Shown piece after piece: positions 46,542 to 56,867 of a stretch of DNA of 64,000 nt. Each line of letters opens with the position of its first letter. Within the stretch, counting starts at the first letter, position 1. Source of the DNA: Pelotalea chapellei (GTDB lineage Bacteria; Desulfobacterota; Desulfuromonadia; Geobacterales; Pseudopelobacteraceae); assembly GCF_018531195.1 (NCBI RefSeq), contig NZ_JAHDYS010000015.1, positions 32,476 through 96,475 on the forward strand, in the 5' to 3' direction. The notes under the pieces are model-generated. The model saw only the letters and a program-made list of their open reading frames with translations. It was not told the DNA's origin and made no database searches. The position numbers and the translations under genes are program-made.

Positions 46542-49500
46542 ATGGAACCACCCGTTATTGCTGAAAACACCCCTGTCACCACACCATTCGTCCATCTCCA
46601 TCTGCATACCCAGTATTCCCTGCTGGACGGCGCCATTCGCCTGGAAGACGTGATTGCCAAGGCTAAGGCGTATAACATGCCGGCGGTGGCGATCACCGAC
46701 CATGGCAGCATGTTCGGCGCGGTTGAATTCTATCTGAAATGTAAAAAAGCAGGCGTGAAGCCGCTGATTGGCTGCGAACTCTACATCGCACCTGACTCCC
46801 GCTTCTCACGCGAAAGCACCAAAGGCATTTCTGATGCAGCCTATCACCTGATCCTGTTGTGCGAAAATATGACCGGCTACAAAAACCTCTCCTACCTCAC
46901 CTCTGCCGGCTATAAGGAAGGTTTCTATTACCGCCCCCGCATTGACCGCGAACTACTCCAGCAACATTCCGAAGGCTTGATTGCCCTGTCGGCCTGCCTG
47001 AAGGGTGAAGTCGCCATGCAGTGCGGCCGGGGCCGCATGGAGGAGGCCATCGAGACCGCCCGCTGGTACAGCGAGCTGTTTCCTGATCGCTATTACATTG
47101 AACTACAGGAAAACACCCTGCCTGAGCAGGATCTGGTCAACAAACGCCTGCTGGAGGTTGCCGCAGCACTGAAACTTCCGCTGGTGGCCACCAACGACTG
47201 CCATTACCTGAACCGGGAGGACGCTCGCGCCCACGAGGTGCTGCTCTGCATCCAGACCGGCAAGACCATGCTCGACCCGACCCATATGAAGTTCTCTGCC
47301 GAGGAGTTTTACTTCAAGACACCGGAGGAAATGGCAGCCGCATTTTCCTACGCTCCGGAGGCAATTGCCAACACGGTGGCCATTGCCGAACGCTGCAATG
47401 TGGAACTGCCGCTGGAAAAGGAATATTACTTCCCGCACTTCGAGCCACCTCCCGGCCAGAACCACGACGATATGCTGGAACAACTGGCCACGGAAGGACT
47501 CAAGGAGCGGATGGTCACCATCCTGGCCAAATATCCTGACATGACTTTGGAGCAGCAGCAGGCTTATTTCGACCGGCTACGCATCGAGCTAGACTGTATT
47601 CGGGAAATGAAGTTCCCGGCCTACTTTCTGATCGTGTCCGATTTCATCACCTGGGCCAAAAACAAAGGCATTCCGGTCGGACCGGGCAGGGGCTCGGCCG
47701 CTGGCTCGCTGGTGGCCTATGCCATCAAAATCACCGACCTGGACCCCCTCCCCTATAACCTGCTGTTCGAGCGTTTTCTCAACCCCGAACGTATCTCCAT
47801 GCCCGATATTGACGTAGACTTCTGCCAGGATCGCCGCGAAGAGGTGATTCAGTATGTGGTGGAGAAATACGGCCGCGAGCGGGTCTGCCAGATCATTACT
47901 TTCGGCACCATGAAGGCCAAGGCTGTAGTACGTGACGTAGGCCGTGCCCTTGGGATGCCCTATGGTGATGTGGACAGGATCGCAAAGCTGATTCCCGACG
48001 ACCTGAAGATGACCCTGGCCAAGGCTCTTCAACAGGAACCACAGTTTAATGAAATGGCCAAAACTGACCCGCAGGTCAAAGATCTGCTGGATACCGCCCT
48101 CTGCCTTGAAGGGTTGGCGCGCAATGCTTCGACCCATGCAGCCGGGGTTGTGGTGGCACCCAATCAGTTGGAGGAATACCTTCCTGTCTACAAGGACCAG
48201 AAGACCGGCGCCATCAACACCCAGTATTCAATGAAGTATGTGGAGATGGTCGGACTGGTCAAATTCGACTTCCTTGGGCTCAAAAACCTGACCGTGATCC
48301 AGAACGCCGTCAAGCTGGTTCGCGAGGGCAAAGATCCCAATTTCGACATCACTCTCCTTAGGGATGACGACCAGGCCAGCTATGACCTGATCACTGCCGG
48401 CAACACCACCGGCATCTTTCAGCTTGAATCCAGCGGTATGAAGGAGATGCTGGTCAAGCTCAAACCATCCTGCTTCGAAGATGTGATCGCCGCCTGCGCC
48501 CTCTACCGTCCGGGCCCGCTGGGATGCGGCATGGTGGACGATTTCATCGAGCGTAAACATGGGCGCCAGAAGGTTATCTACGATCTGCCCCAACTGGAAC
48601 CCATCCTCAAAGATACATACGGCGTCATTGTCTACCAGGAACAGGTCATGCAGATCTCGCGCACCCTGGCCGGCTATTCCCTGGGGCGCGCTGATCTCTT
48701 GCGCCGTGCCATGGGTAAGAAGGACCCGGTGGTCATGGCCAAAGAGAAGGAGCCCTTTCTCGCCGGTGCCAAGGAACAAGGCATCGATCCCAAAAAAGCA
48801 GAGGCCATCTTTGACCAGATGGCAAAATTTGCCGAGTATGGTTTCAACAAATCCCACTCGGCCGCCTATGCCCTGATCGCCTATCAGACCGCTTACCTGA
48901 AAGCTCATTATCCGGTCGAATTCCTGGCAGCCCTGCTCTCATGTGACATGGACAGCACCGACAAGGTCATCAAGAACATTGCAGACTGCCGCGAACAGGA
49001 GATCGAGGTGCTGCCGCCCGACATCAACAAGTCTGGACACTCCTTTACCGTTGTTGGCAAATCAATGCGGTTTGGGCTGGGGGCGGTAAAGGGTATCGGT
49101 TTCGGAGCCGTGGAGGCGATCCTGGAGGCGCGCGGCGAAGCCCCTTTCAAAGATATCTTCGATTTCTGCGAGCGAGTCGATCTGCGGCGTTCAAACAAGA
49201 AAGTACTGGAGGCATTGGTTAAATGCGGTGCATTCGACTCTACCGGTGCAGCGCGTGCGGCCCTGATGGAGGGGTTGGAAGCAGCCATGTCCTATGGTCA
49301 AAAAATTCAGGAAGAGAAAGCCAGCGCTCAGGTATCACTTTTCGGCACGGCAGAGGTAGTAAAGAGCAACGGCAACGGCGGGATAAAGCTGCCGAATGTT
49401 CCCGAATGGTATGACAAGGAAAAGCTGGCCTTTGAGAAAGAGGCGCTCGGTTTCCTGATCACCGGGCATCCTCTGGACCGCTATATTGACGACATCAAGC

Positions 49501-50099
49501 GCATGGGCACCACGGAAATCGGAAAACTGTCCGACATGGCTGACGGAGGCGAAATACGCATCTGCGGCATTGTCTCCAGCCTCAAGGAAATTGTCACAAA
49601 GAAAGGTGACCGCATGGGGTTTGCCACCATTGAGGATCTGAGCGGCTCAGTGGAAGTAACCATTTTTTCCGACATCTATACAGCTGCCGTCTCGCTGCTC
49701 AAATCAGACGATCCCCTACTCATTACCGGAAAGCTCGAGCGTGGTGAAAAGGGAGCCAAGATACTGGTGCAGGGCCAGAAGGAAGGGGCCAGCGAGTGGC
49801 AACTGAAACAGCGCGGTCCTGCCGGTGATATAAAGCTTCTCAGCGAAGCCCGTGCCCAAACCACCAAAAAAGTGTTCTTCACTCTGAAAACAGACGACAC
49901 TCCAATGGAGCGGATCGAGGCTCTGAAAGGAATAATTGAACGCCACCGGGGGACAATTCCTGCTTTTATCCAGTTTGTAATTCCTCAGCGTAGTCATTCG
50001 ATACTTCCCCTGCCGGAAAGCATGAGTGTCATAGCCAGTGATGATTTAAGGCTGGAAGTGGAACAGCTGTTCGGGTATAATGCCGCTTCTTTTGATTAG
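46542..50099 (+). CDS. dnaE: DNA polymerase III alpha subunit
   Basis: An 1185-residue replicative polymerase. It has a PHP domain (about 16-290; HLHLHTQYSLLDGAI, AITDHGSMFG), a palm with the catalytic aspartates in MPDIDVDFCQDRREEVI (about 420-436), finger and thumb regions, the (HhH)2 region and a C-terminal OB fold (about 1010-1085, IRICGIVSSLKEIVTKKGDRM in part). Length and order are those of DnaE1. It is divergent from norB. accA follows after 78 bases, a common neighbour of dnaE. Confidence 0.97.
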   Translation: MEPPVIAENTPVTTPFVHLHLHTQYSLLDGAIRLEDVIAKAKAYNMPAVAITDHGSMFGAVEFYLKCKKAGVKPLIGCELYIAPDSRFSRESTKGISDAAYHLILLCENMTGYKNLSYLTSAGYKEGFYYRPRIDRELLQQHSEGLIALSACLKGEVAMQCGRGRMEEAIETARWYSELFPDRYYIELQENTLPEQDLVNKRLLEVAAALKLPLVATNDCHYLNREDARAHEVLLCIQTGKTMLDPTHMKFSAEEFYFKTPEEMAAAFSYAPEAIANTVAIAERCNVELPLEKEYYFPHFEPPPGQNHDDMLEQLATEGLKERMVTILAKYPDMTLEQQQAYFDRLRIELDCIREMKFPAYFLIVSDFITWAKNKGIPVGPGRGSAAGSLVAYAIKITDLDPLPYNLLFERFLNPERISMPDIDVDFCQDRREEVIQYVVEKYGRERVCQIITFGTMKAKAVVRDVGRALGMPYGDVDRIAKLIPDDLKMTLAKALQQEPQFNEMAKTDPQVKDLLDTALCLEGLARNASTHAAGVVVAPNQLEEYLPVYKDQKTGAINTQYSMKYVEMVGLVKFDFLGLKNLTVIQNAVKLVREGKDPNFDITLLRDDDQASYDLITAGNTTGIFQLESSGMKEMLVKLKPSCFEDVIAACALYRPGPLGCGMVDDFIERKHGRQKVIYDLPQLEPILKDTYGVIVYQEQVMQISRTLAGYSLGRADLLRRAMGKKDPVVMAKEKEPFLAGAKEQGIDPKKAEAIFDQMAKFAEYGFNKSHSAAYALIAYQTAYLKAHYPVEFLAALLSCDMDSTDKVIKNIADCREQEIEVLPPDINKSGHSFTVVGKSMRFGLGAVKGIGFGAVEAILEARGEAPFKDIFDFCERVDLRRSNKKVLEALVKCGAFDSTGAARAALMEGLEAAMSYGQKIQEEKASAQVSLFGTAEVVKSNGNGGIKLPNVPEWYDKEKLAFEKEALGFLITGHPLDRYIDDIKRMGTTEIGKLSDMADGGEIRICGIVSSLKEIVTKKGDRMGFATIEDLSGSVEVTIFSDIYTAAVSLLKSDDPLLITGKLERGEKGAKILVQGQKEGASEWQLKQRGPAGDIKLLSEARAQTTKKVFFTLKTDDTPMERIEALKGIIERHRGTIPAFIQFVIPQRSHSILPLPESMSVIASDDLRLEVEQLFGYNAASFD

Positions 50100-50177
50100 A
50101 ATTAAAATTACTCGTAACTGCTGAGATTAATTGAGCAACTATTTTAATCCATGCAGTCACGAATTTGAGGTGGGATC

Positions 50178-51134
50178 ATGGCAAATAATTTTAATCTGGA
50201 ATTTGAAAAACCGATTGTGGAGCTGGAGAAAAAAATCGAGGAATTGAGCATGCTGGCTCTGGACGGCCTTGATATCGCGGCAGATGTATCGGCTCTGGAA
50301 GGTCGTGTCGAGCAGATGCGCGCGGATATCTTCTCCGGGCTTTCCCGGTGGCAGACCGCCCAGGTTGCACGCCATATCAACCGCCCCTTCACCCTTGACT
50401 ACATCAATCACATGTTTACCGATTTTACCGAACTGCACGGAGACCGCAATTTCGGTGATGACCATGCCATTGTCGGCGGACTGGCACGCTTCAATGATCA
50501 ACCGGTAATGGTCATTGGCCACCAGAAAGGGCGCGATACCAAAGAGAAAGTGTACCGTAACTTCGGCATGCCCAACCCCGAAGGATACCGCAAAGCCCTG
50601 CGCTTGATGCAGATGGCTGAACAGTTCAAACTGCCGGTGATCACATTTGTTGACACACCCGGTGCCTATCCCGGAATCGGCGCTGAAGAACGTGGCCAAG
50701 CTGAGGCAATTGCACGAAATCTGCGAGAAATGGCCAGCCTCCGCACGCCGATCATCGTCTGCATCACCGGAGAGGGCGGCTCGGGCGGCGCTCTTGCCAT
50801 TGCTGTCGGGGACAGAATCCTGATGCTGGAGCACTCGGTCTACGCGGTCATTTCCCCGGAAGGATGCGCTGCCATCCTCTGGTCAGATGGAACAAAGGGT
50901 GAGCAAGCCGCAGAAGCCCTCAAACCGACCGCGCAAGATATCATCAAGCTGGGTGTTATCGACGAAATCGTGAAGGAACCGATCGGCGGCGCCCATCGTG
51001 ACCATGAGGCCACTGCCAGGAACATGAAAGAAGCCATCGCACGCAATCTTGCCGAACTGAGCAAGCTGTCGGAAGAAGAACTCGTTGAAGGGCGTTATAA
51101 TAAATTTCGCGCCATGACGCGTTGTTTGGAATAA
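50178..51134 (+). CDS. accA: Acetyl-CoA carboxylase carboxyltransferase subunit alpha
   Basis: A 318-residue protein of usual length, with the N-terminal helical segment [17 protein letters not shown] and the crotonase-like core with oxyanion segments [22 protein letters not shown] in part and [11 protein letters not shown]. It pairs with AccD to transfer CO2 from carboxybiotin to acetyl-CoA for fatty acid synthesis. GAGGTGG precedes the ATG. It is followed by a clear terminator at 51167-51197. Confidence 0.97.
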   Translation: MANNFNLEFEKPIVELEKKIEELSMLALDGLDIAADVSALEGRVEQMRADIFSGLSRWQTAQVARHINRPFTLDYINHMFTDFTELHGDRNFGDDHAIVGGLARFNDQPVMVIGHQKGRDTKEKVYRNFGMPNPEGYRKALRLMQMAEQFKLPVITFVDTPGAYPGIGAEERGQAEAIARNLREMASLRTPIIVCITGEGGSGGALAIAVGDRILMLEHSVYAVISPEGCAAILWSDGTKGEQAAEALKPTAQDIIKLGVIDEIVKEPIGGAHRDHEATARNMKEAIARNLAELSKLSEEELVEGRYNKFRAMTRCLE

Positions 51135-51166
51135 TACCAACTCCAACAATCTCTGATTATCAGCAA

Positions 51167-51197
51167 CAGGGGCGGAATTTACCGCCCCTGTTTTTTT
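51167..51197 (+). terminator. Terminator after accA
   Basis: CAGGGGCGG (51167-51175) pairs perfectly with CCGCCCCTG (51182-51190) across AATTTA and is followed by seven T (51191-51197). Confidence 0.95.
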
Positions 51198-51212
51198 AAA
51201 AGGAACCAGCAC

Positions 51213-52019
51213 ATGCAAGAAAGACTGCAAAAAATAATATCCGCTGCCGGAATCACATCACGCCGCGCTGCAGAAGAATTGATCCTGAAAGGTCAGGTGA
51301 CTGTAAATGGAAACGTTGTAACAGAACTTGGCTCCAAGGCCGATCCGGCAAAAGACACCATCACCGTCAACGGCAAGCCGCTTCAGGTCAGCCAGAAGCG
51401 GCTTTATATTCTGCTCAATAAACCTGTTGGCTATATGACCACACTTGATGATCCCGAGGGGCGCCCACTGGTCACAGACCTGTTAAAGGAGGTCAATGAA
51501 CGGGTATATCCGGTCGGGCGCCTGGACTACAACACCGAAGGCTTGCTGCTCTTGACCAATGACGGAGACTGGGCCAATAAGCTGATGCATCCCAGCAATG
51601 AAATAGATAAAGAATACCATGTGCGAGTGCGCGGCAAAGCTCACGCCAGTCAGCTCGCACAACTGGCTGGTGGTGTGCTTATTGACGACCGGAAAACTTC
51701 TCCCGCGACCGTAGAAGTCATTCAATCCAGTGAGAATAATGACTGGCTTTCACTTACGATTCACGAAGGACGCAATCGCCAGGTTAGACGCATGTGCGAA
51801 GCGGTCAGCCTCTCTGTGGTACGCCTGAAGCGGGTTCGTTACGGGAGTTTATCGGTTGGCACTTTGAAACCGGGGGAATTCAGATACTTAACTGATACTG
51901 AGGTACGGGAGCTGGGGCAAACAAAGAAAACAGTAATGCAGGAAAAAACACGTCCTGCAGCAAGAATACCCTCAAGTAAAAACTACAAGGAGCAAAACAC
52001 CATCAAAAACAAAAGGTAA
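51213..52019 (+). CDS. rluB: 23S rRNA pseudouridine synthase, RluB/RsuA family
   Basis: A 268-residue protein with an S4 RNA-binding domain (1-60, RLQKIISAAGITSRRAAEELI in part) and the RsuA-family catalytic motif GRLDYNTEGLLLLTNDG with D105. A basic C-terminal tail (225-268) is rich in Lys, Thr and Pro. The length and tail favour RluB (23S rRNA U2605) over RsuA, but this is a judgement. The start lies 15 bases after the accA terminator. Confidence 0.88.
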   Translation: MQERLQKIISAAGITSRRAAEELILKGQVTVNGNVVTELGSKADPAKDTITVNGKPLQVSQKRLYILLNKPVGYMTTLDDPEGRPLVTDLLKEVNERVYPVGRLDYNTEGLLLLTNDGDWANKLMHPSNEIDKEYHVRVRGKAHASQLAQLAGGVLIDDRKTSPATVEVIQSSENNDWLSLTIHEGRNRQVRRMCEAVSLSVVRLKRVRYGSLSVGTLKPGEFRYLTDTEVRELGQTKKTVMQEKTRPAARIPSSKNYKEQNTIKNKR

Positions 52020-52038
52020 CTAACAAAATTCCTGGCCG

Positions 52039-52419
52039 TCAGTGTTTCTTGGCCTGCACCTTCTGCAGATTTTTCTGGAATTTTTCAGGGGTAAATCCCT
52101 TCATTACCACTTCATCACTGCCGCTGCCAATGACGACAACCGGCACGCCACTGCTTTCATATTTTACTGTCAAATCAGTCATCGCTTTCTCATCCATCTC
52201 AACATCACGATTAGTAAAAGGAATGTTGTTTCGGGTAAAATACTCCTTGGCCTCACGACAGTGTGGGCACCAAGAAACCGAATAAAGAACGATGTTCGGA
52301 TATTTTCGCGAGGTTTCAGCACGTGAGGGACTCAGAGTACTCTGTGAGGACTCCTGAGCTGACACACAGAAAGGTATCGCGGCTAAAACTATTATCATCA
52401 GCATTAGAATTCGGTTCAT
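52039..52419 (-). CDS. Exported glutaredoxin-like protein
   Basis: A 126-residue protein with a signal peptide (1-21, ending VSA) and a glutaredoxin domain (about 40-125). The redox motif is CPHC (WCPHCREAKEYF), and the cis-proline follows in SGVPVVVIG. Export implies work in the periplasm, perhaps delivering electrons to or isomerising thiols of cytochromes. The CPHC pair is the DsbA-type dipeptide within a glutaredoxin fold. The gene is convergent with rluB and divergent from asnS. Confidence 0.87.
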   Translation of the reverse strand: MNRILMLMIIVLAAIPFCVSAQESSQSTLSPSRAETSRKYPNIVLYSVSWCPHCREAKEYFTRNNIPFTNRDVEMDEKAMTDLTVKYESSGVPVVVIGSGSDEVVMKGFTPEKFQKNLQKVQAKKH

Positions 52420-52525
52420 GATCTTTTCTCCTATATGCAGGCTCTATAATATTTGGAATTACTGAAGTCGCCTTTGATGTTTCTTGTATCACAGGGGTAA
52501 CTGCAGGTCAATAAACAGCCCCCGT

Positions 52526-52555
52526 TTGCACGTTCAAGATTTTTGGCGGTATCAT
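52526..52555 (+). promoter_or_regulatory. Promoter of asnS
   Basis: TTGCAC (52526-52531), 18 bases, TATCAT (52550-52555). The asnS ATG is 33 bases downstream and TGGAGG lies between. Confidence 0.6.
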
Positions 52556-52587
52556 TGTGCAGAGACAGATGAATTTCTGGAGGTATC

Positions 52588-53967
52588 ATGAGAAAATCCA
52601 TATGCAACCTGCTTATTGATGGAACCACGGGAGAAGGGTGTCGCTTCTCCGGCTGGGTTCGATCGGTGCGGCTATCCAAAGGCATTGCCTTTATCACTGT
52701 CAATGACGGCTCCAATCTGGGGGGCATTCAAATTGTAGCCGAGCAGGGGCTTCCAAACTTTGAAGAAGTCAGCCGTTTGGGCACCGGCAGCGCTGTGCAA
52801 GTGTCAGGCGTGCTGGTTGAATCCCCCGCAGCAGGACAGGATCGGGAAGTACGGGCTGAGGCCATTTCGATCATCGGCCCAAGCGATGAAACGTATCCAC
52901 TCCAAAAGAAACGCCATACATTCGAGTATCTGCGCAGCATCGCCCACCTGCGGCCACGCAGTAACACATTCGGAGCTGTTTTCCGCCTCCGTTCGCGCCT
53001 GGCCCAGGCGGTCCACCAGTTCTTCTCCGAGAGAAAGTTCCTGTATGTGCAGACACCTATCATCACTTCCAGCGACTGCGAAGGTGCTGGTGAACTATTC
53101 AGGGTAACGACACTGGATGCGGCAACGCCGCCTCTGGTGGACGGCAGCCCCGATTTCAGCCAGGACTTCTTCGGCCAAAGAACCGGCCTGACAGTGAGCG
53201 GACAGCTAGAGGGGGAACTTTTTGCCCTGGCTTTCTCCGATATTTACACCTTTGGTCCGACCTTCCGAGCAGAAAACTCCAACACTGCCCGCCACGCTTC
53301 GGAGTTCTGGATGATAGAGCCGGAGATGGCCTTTGCTGATCTGGCTGATGATGCTGCCCTGGCAGAGGATTTTGTCAAATATCTCTGCCGGTTTGCTCTT
53401 GAAGAGTGTGCTGAGGATATGTCTTTCTTTGATAAACATATCGAAAAGGGCCTGTTGGAACGAATCAGGAAAATTGCGGAAGCTGATTTTGCGCGACTTG
53501 ATTACGGAGAAGCTATTCAGCGTTTGCAAAGCTCCGGCGCCTCATTCAACTATCCGGTCGAGTGGGGACTTGACCTGCAGACCGAGCACGAGCGTTACAT
53601 CACTGAACAGCTCATTGGCGGGCCCGCCTTCATCCTCAACTATCCCCGTGACATCAAGGCATTCTACATGCGGCAGAATGATGATGGCCGCACTGTAGCG
53701 GCCATGGACCTTTTGGTGCCTAAGGTAGGTGAAATCATAGGCGGCAGCCAGCGTGAAGAGAGATTGGACCGCTTGACCGACAGAATGACTCAGATGGGCA
53801 TAGCACAGGAGCCGCTCTGGTGGTACCTGGACAGCCGTCGCTGGGGCAGCTGTCCCCATGCAGGTTTCGGTCTTGGGTTCGAACGTTTGGTCATGTACCT
53901 CTCGGGCATGGAGAATATCCGCGACGTGATTCCTTTCCCCCGCACACCGCGTCACGCAGAATTTTAA
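52588..53967 (+). CDS. asnS: Asparaginyl-tRNA synthetase
   Basis: A 459-residue class II synthetase. An OB-fold anticodon domain (about 15-100, GWVRSVRLSKGIAFITVNDGS in part) is followed by the catalytic core. Motif 2 is in FGPTFRAENSNTARHASEFWMIEPE (read in pieces) and motif 3 in GFGLGFERLVMYLSG. The sequence HASEFWMIEPEMAF and the substrate segment favour Asn over Asp. It charges tRNA-Asn in the cytoplasm. The DUF503 gene follows 6 bases after the stop. Confidence 0.95.
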   Translation: MRKSICNLLIDGTTGEGCRFSGWVRSVRLSKGIAFITVNDGSNLGGIQIVAEQGLPNFEEVSRLGTGSAVQVSGVLVESPAAGQDREVRAEAISIIGPSDETYPLQKKRHTFEYLRSIAHLRPRSNTFGAVFRLRSRLAQAVHQFFSERKFLYVQTPIITSSDCEGAGELFRVTTLDAATPPLVDGSPDFSQDFFGQRTGLTVSGQLEGELFALAFSDIYTFGPTFRAENSNTARHASEFWMIEPEMAFADLADDAALAEDFVKYLCRFALEECAEDMSFFDKHIEKGLLERIRKIAEADFARLDYGEAIQRLQSSGASFNYPVEWGLDLQTEHERYITEQLIGGPAFILNYPRDIKAFYMRQNDDGRTVAAMDLLVPKVGEIIGGSQREERLDRLTDRMTQMGIAQEPLWWYLDSRRWGSCPHAGFGLGFERLVMYLSGMENIRDVIPFPRTPRHAEF

Positions 53968-53973
53968 GCCAGA

Positions 53974-54255
53974 ATGTTCATCTATTGTCTTGAACTCCAT
54001 CTCGCGCTTCCTTCATTTACGCTAAAGGAGAAGCGCGGCATTGTTAAAAGCATCCAGGGCCGCGCCCGCAATCGCTTCAATGTTGCCTGCGCAGAAGTAG
54101 GCCGCCAAGATAATTGCCGGGTGGCAGTGCTCGGTTTTGTCACCGTAAGTCCTGATAAAACCATCGCGCGCACTATATTGGAACGACTGGAAAATTGGGT
54201 CTATGAAGATTGGCCCGACGTAGAGATAACCGCAGCCGATATAAACGAAATCTAA
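53974..54255 (+). CDS. DUF503 family protein (YlxP-like)
   Basis: A 93-residue protein with a small ferredoxin-like fold pattern. The DUF503 signature is LKEKRGIVKSIQGRARNRFNVACAEVG (residues about 17-43). The family is widespread, often near translation or RNA-processing genes, and its function is unknown. It starts 6 bases after asnS and is probably co-transcribed with it. The 155 bases after it hold the pgpH promoter. Confidence 0.85.
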   Translation: MFIYCLELHLALPSFTLKEKRGIVKSIQGRARNRFNVACAEVGRQDNCRVAVLGFVTVSPDKTIARTILERLENWVYEDWPDVEITAADINEI

Positions 54256-54315
54256 ACTGGACTATGCAGTGGTAGGTATGAAGGCAATCCCTCACTTCTC
54301 CCAGCAACACTCTTA

Positions 54316-54344
54316 TTGACACCCTTACTAATTGAAGCTATCTT
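54316..54344 (+). promoter_or_regulatory. Promoter of the pgpH-ybeY-dgkA-corC-lnt operon
   Basis: A near-consensus site: TTGACA (54316-54321), 17 bases, TATCTT (54339-54344). The pgpH ATG follows about 60 bases downstream in an AT-rich leader. Confidence 0.75.
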
Positions 54345-54410
54345 TAAATCTTATTTCAATTACTTAGCCAATATACAGAACAAAAATACCTACTTTTCAC
54401 CCAACGGGAT

Positions 54411-56867
54411 ATGCAGGATCAAATTAGCAGCACGCAGGAAAAACATACCTTGGCACACCTGAGCAAGTTGGGATCCAATCTCTTCGATTTCATTGTCAAA
54501 AGATTCACTAATCCTCTGACAGCACGGCGCAACAGGTTTATTCTGCTATTCACCACCGCCCTGCTGCTGACAATCATCGTTCTGCCCAGCCAACATTTTT
54601 TCTCCCGTGAATTCAAAACAGGCGACATTGCCACCTCTGACATCCGTGCCACTCGGGATTATTTGATCGAAGATCAAGCCCTGACCGAACAACGTCGCAA
54701 AGAGGTCGGCAACAGCGCTCCCATCATCTACAATCTCAATGACCGGGTGCCTTCTTACCTTGTTGAAAAACTGCAACAGGTATTGGATACAGTTCAAGCC
54801 GAGCAAGCAACCACTCCTTCTAATAAACGTGCAGAGTGGCACAAACTGCTGACACCGTTGCTAGACACAGAATTGAGTGAGGCGGAGATTCTGGCCCTTA
54901 CCCGTCTTAAATCGGGCAAGGTTTTTCTTGCAAGACTTGACAGGCAGCTGAATGAATTGTATCGGCGCAGGATTGTACTGGACGCAAAGGTATACCAGAA
55001 TGATGCCCACCGAGGCATTGAGATTGTCGACAACAACGGACGACCTGTACCCGGCAGTGAAGCGACAGCGGAATATGCAGATATTGGCGAAGCGCGCAAA
55101 ATAGTTGTGCAATGGCAGTTTCCAGGCTTGGGCAACCCTAGCGATGCCGGCAGGATTTCGGCGGTGATCGCACGGATTCTACTGCCCAGCCTGTTCTATA
55201 ACCGGGAGGCAACCGAAGCGCGCGCCAAGGCAGCTATGGAGGCGGTTCGCCCGGTCCTGTTCAAGGTGCAGAAGGGAGAAATGATTGTTCGGGTGGGAGA
55301 GCGCATCAGCCCGGAACAGGCGCACAAACTGCGCATGATTTTCATGGAAAACCAGAGCGGCAATCGGTACTTCACGTTTATCGGCTGTTTTTCCATGATT
55401 CTTGTGCTGTTTTACTTTCCGTACCGCTTTGCCTGCAAAAATATCCGTAAATTTCATCCAAGCAACAAGGACATCCTGGTAATCTCGCTGATGATCATTG
55501 GCAGCTTCCTGGTTTTTAAAACTGCTCTGCTTATTTCACACAGTGTTGGGCAGGTATTTCCCAGCATCGATACCAACAATTACTTTTATCTTTTCCCCTT
55601 TGCAGCCACAGCCATGATCATCCGAGTGTTCCTCAATTCAGAGGTTGCCCTGGTATATTGTTCCATCATGGCTCCCCTGCTCGGGATAATGTTCAATAAC
55701 AACATGTTCATTGTCATCTACGCTCTTTTGGGAGGCATTGTAGGTGCTCACGGGGTACGGCAGTGTTCTGACCGAAGTACCATTTATGCTGCCGGAATAA
55801 AGGTTTCCGTGGTTAACCTTGCACTGGCAGTCGGATTCCAGACCTTCAGCAATACGCTCTTCAGCATGCAAACGATTTATGTGGCGCTGTTCGCATTGGT
55901 GAGTGGAGTATTGAGTGCCGGCTTTGCCTCCAGCTTCATTCCGATCATTGAAATGCTTTTCCACTACACTACCGACATCAAACTACTGGAACTGGCCAAC
56001 CTCAATTCACCTCTTTTGCGAGAGTTGATGGTGCGCGCTCCCGGTACCTATCACCACAGCGTAGTCGTGGGAAATCTTGTGGAAGCTGCAGCAGAGGCGG
56101 TTACAGCGAATCCCCTGCTTGCCCGGGTAGCCGCCTACTATCACGACATCGGCAAAATGTCCAAGCCGCAATACTTCATTGAAAATCAAAGCGAAGAGAA
56201 CCGGCATGACAAACTTGCTCCCAGCATGAGCGCTCTGATCCTGATATCACATATCAAAGAAGGAACCGAATTAGCCAAAGACAGACGTCTGGGCCAAGCG
56301 ATTGTCGACATTATCCGCCAGCACCACGGCACCGGATTAATCAAATTCTTTTATGAACGCGCCCGGACTCAGGCCGAGGCTACCGGCCAGACGGTGGAAG
56401 AGAAAGATTTTCGGTATCCCGGCCCCAAACCACAGACCCGAGAGGCAGGCATCGTGATGCTGGCAGATTGCGTCGAGGCTGCTTCCCGCACGCTTGTTAA
56501 TCCTACCCCAGATCGCATCCAGGGGATGGTTCAGAAGATCATCAACAATATTTTTATTGACGGGCAGCTTGATGAATGCGAACTAACACTCAAAAACCTG
56601 CATGAAATTGCGCGAAGCTTCAATCAGATATTGATTGGTATCTTCCACCACCGTGTGGATTATCCGGAAGCTGTGTACAAAGTCGCCAGCGGAACCAGAA
56701 AAAACACTGCCAGTGAGCAGAAGATATCGCCGGAGCAAACTCATTCGGCCAATGGAGGCAATAAAAGTGCAGATACTGTTCAGCAACCGTCAGAGGCGCC
56801 ACCGGATTCCGATGGGCCGCCTAAGAAACGTGGCGGTGAGGATCTTAAACGCCTTGGAATGTCCTGA
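54411..56867 (+). CDS. pgpH: 7TM-HD membrane phosphodiesterase, PgpH-type (c-di-AMP family)
   Basis: An 818-residue protein with TM1 at about 42-60, an extracytoplasmic 7TMR-HDED domain (65-305), seven TM helices (about 318-515) and a cytoplasmic HD domain with H578-D579 (AAYYHDIGKMSKP) and a second His-rich segment IIRQHHGTGLIKFF. The layout is that of PgpH, which hydrolyses c-di-AMP; the family name is established but activity here is inferred. The C-terminal tail (about 770-818) is Ser/Pro/Gly/Lys-rich and low-complexity. It is encoded by the same DNA as the first 38 codons of ybeY. Confidence 0.88.
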   Translation: MQDQISSTQEKHTLAHLSKLGSNLFDFIVKRFTNPLTARRNRFILLFTTALLLTIIVLPSQHFFSREFKTGDIATSDIRATRDYLIEDQALTEQRRKEVGNSAPIIYNLNDRVPSYLVEKLQQVLDTVQAEQATTPSNKRAEWHKLLTPLLDTELSEAEILALTRLKSGKVFLARLDRQLNELYRRRIVLDAKVYQNDAHRGIEIVDNNGRPVPGSEATAEYADIGEARKIVVQWQFPGLGNPSDAGRISAVIARILLPSLFYNREATEARAKAAMEAVRPVLFKVQKGEMIVRVGERISPEQAHKLRMIFMENQSGNRYFTFIGCFSMILVLFYFPYRFACKNIRKFHPSNKDILVISLMIIGSFLVFKTALLISHSVGQVFPSIDTNNYFYLFPFAATAMIIRVFLNSEVALVYCSIMAPLLGIMFNNNMFIVIYALLGGIVGAHGVRQCSDRSTIYAAGIKVSVVNLALAVGFQTFSNTLFSMQTIYVALFALVSGVLSAGFASSFIPIIEMLFHYTTDIKLLELANLNSPLLRELMVRAPGTYHHSVVVGNLVEAAAEAVTANPLLARVAAYYHDIGKMSKPQYFIENQSEENRHDKLAPSMSALILISHIKEGTELAKDRRLGQAIVDIIRQHHGTGLIKFFYERARTQAEATGQTVEEKDFRYPGPKPQTREAGIVMLADCVEAASRTLVNPTPDRIQGMVQKIINNIFIDGQLDECELTLKNLHEIARSFNQILIGIFHHRVDYPEAVYKVASGTRKNTASEQKISPEQTHSANGGNKSADTVQQPSEAPPDSDGPPKKRGGEDLKRLGMS

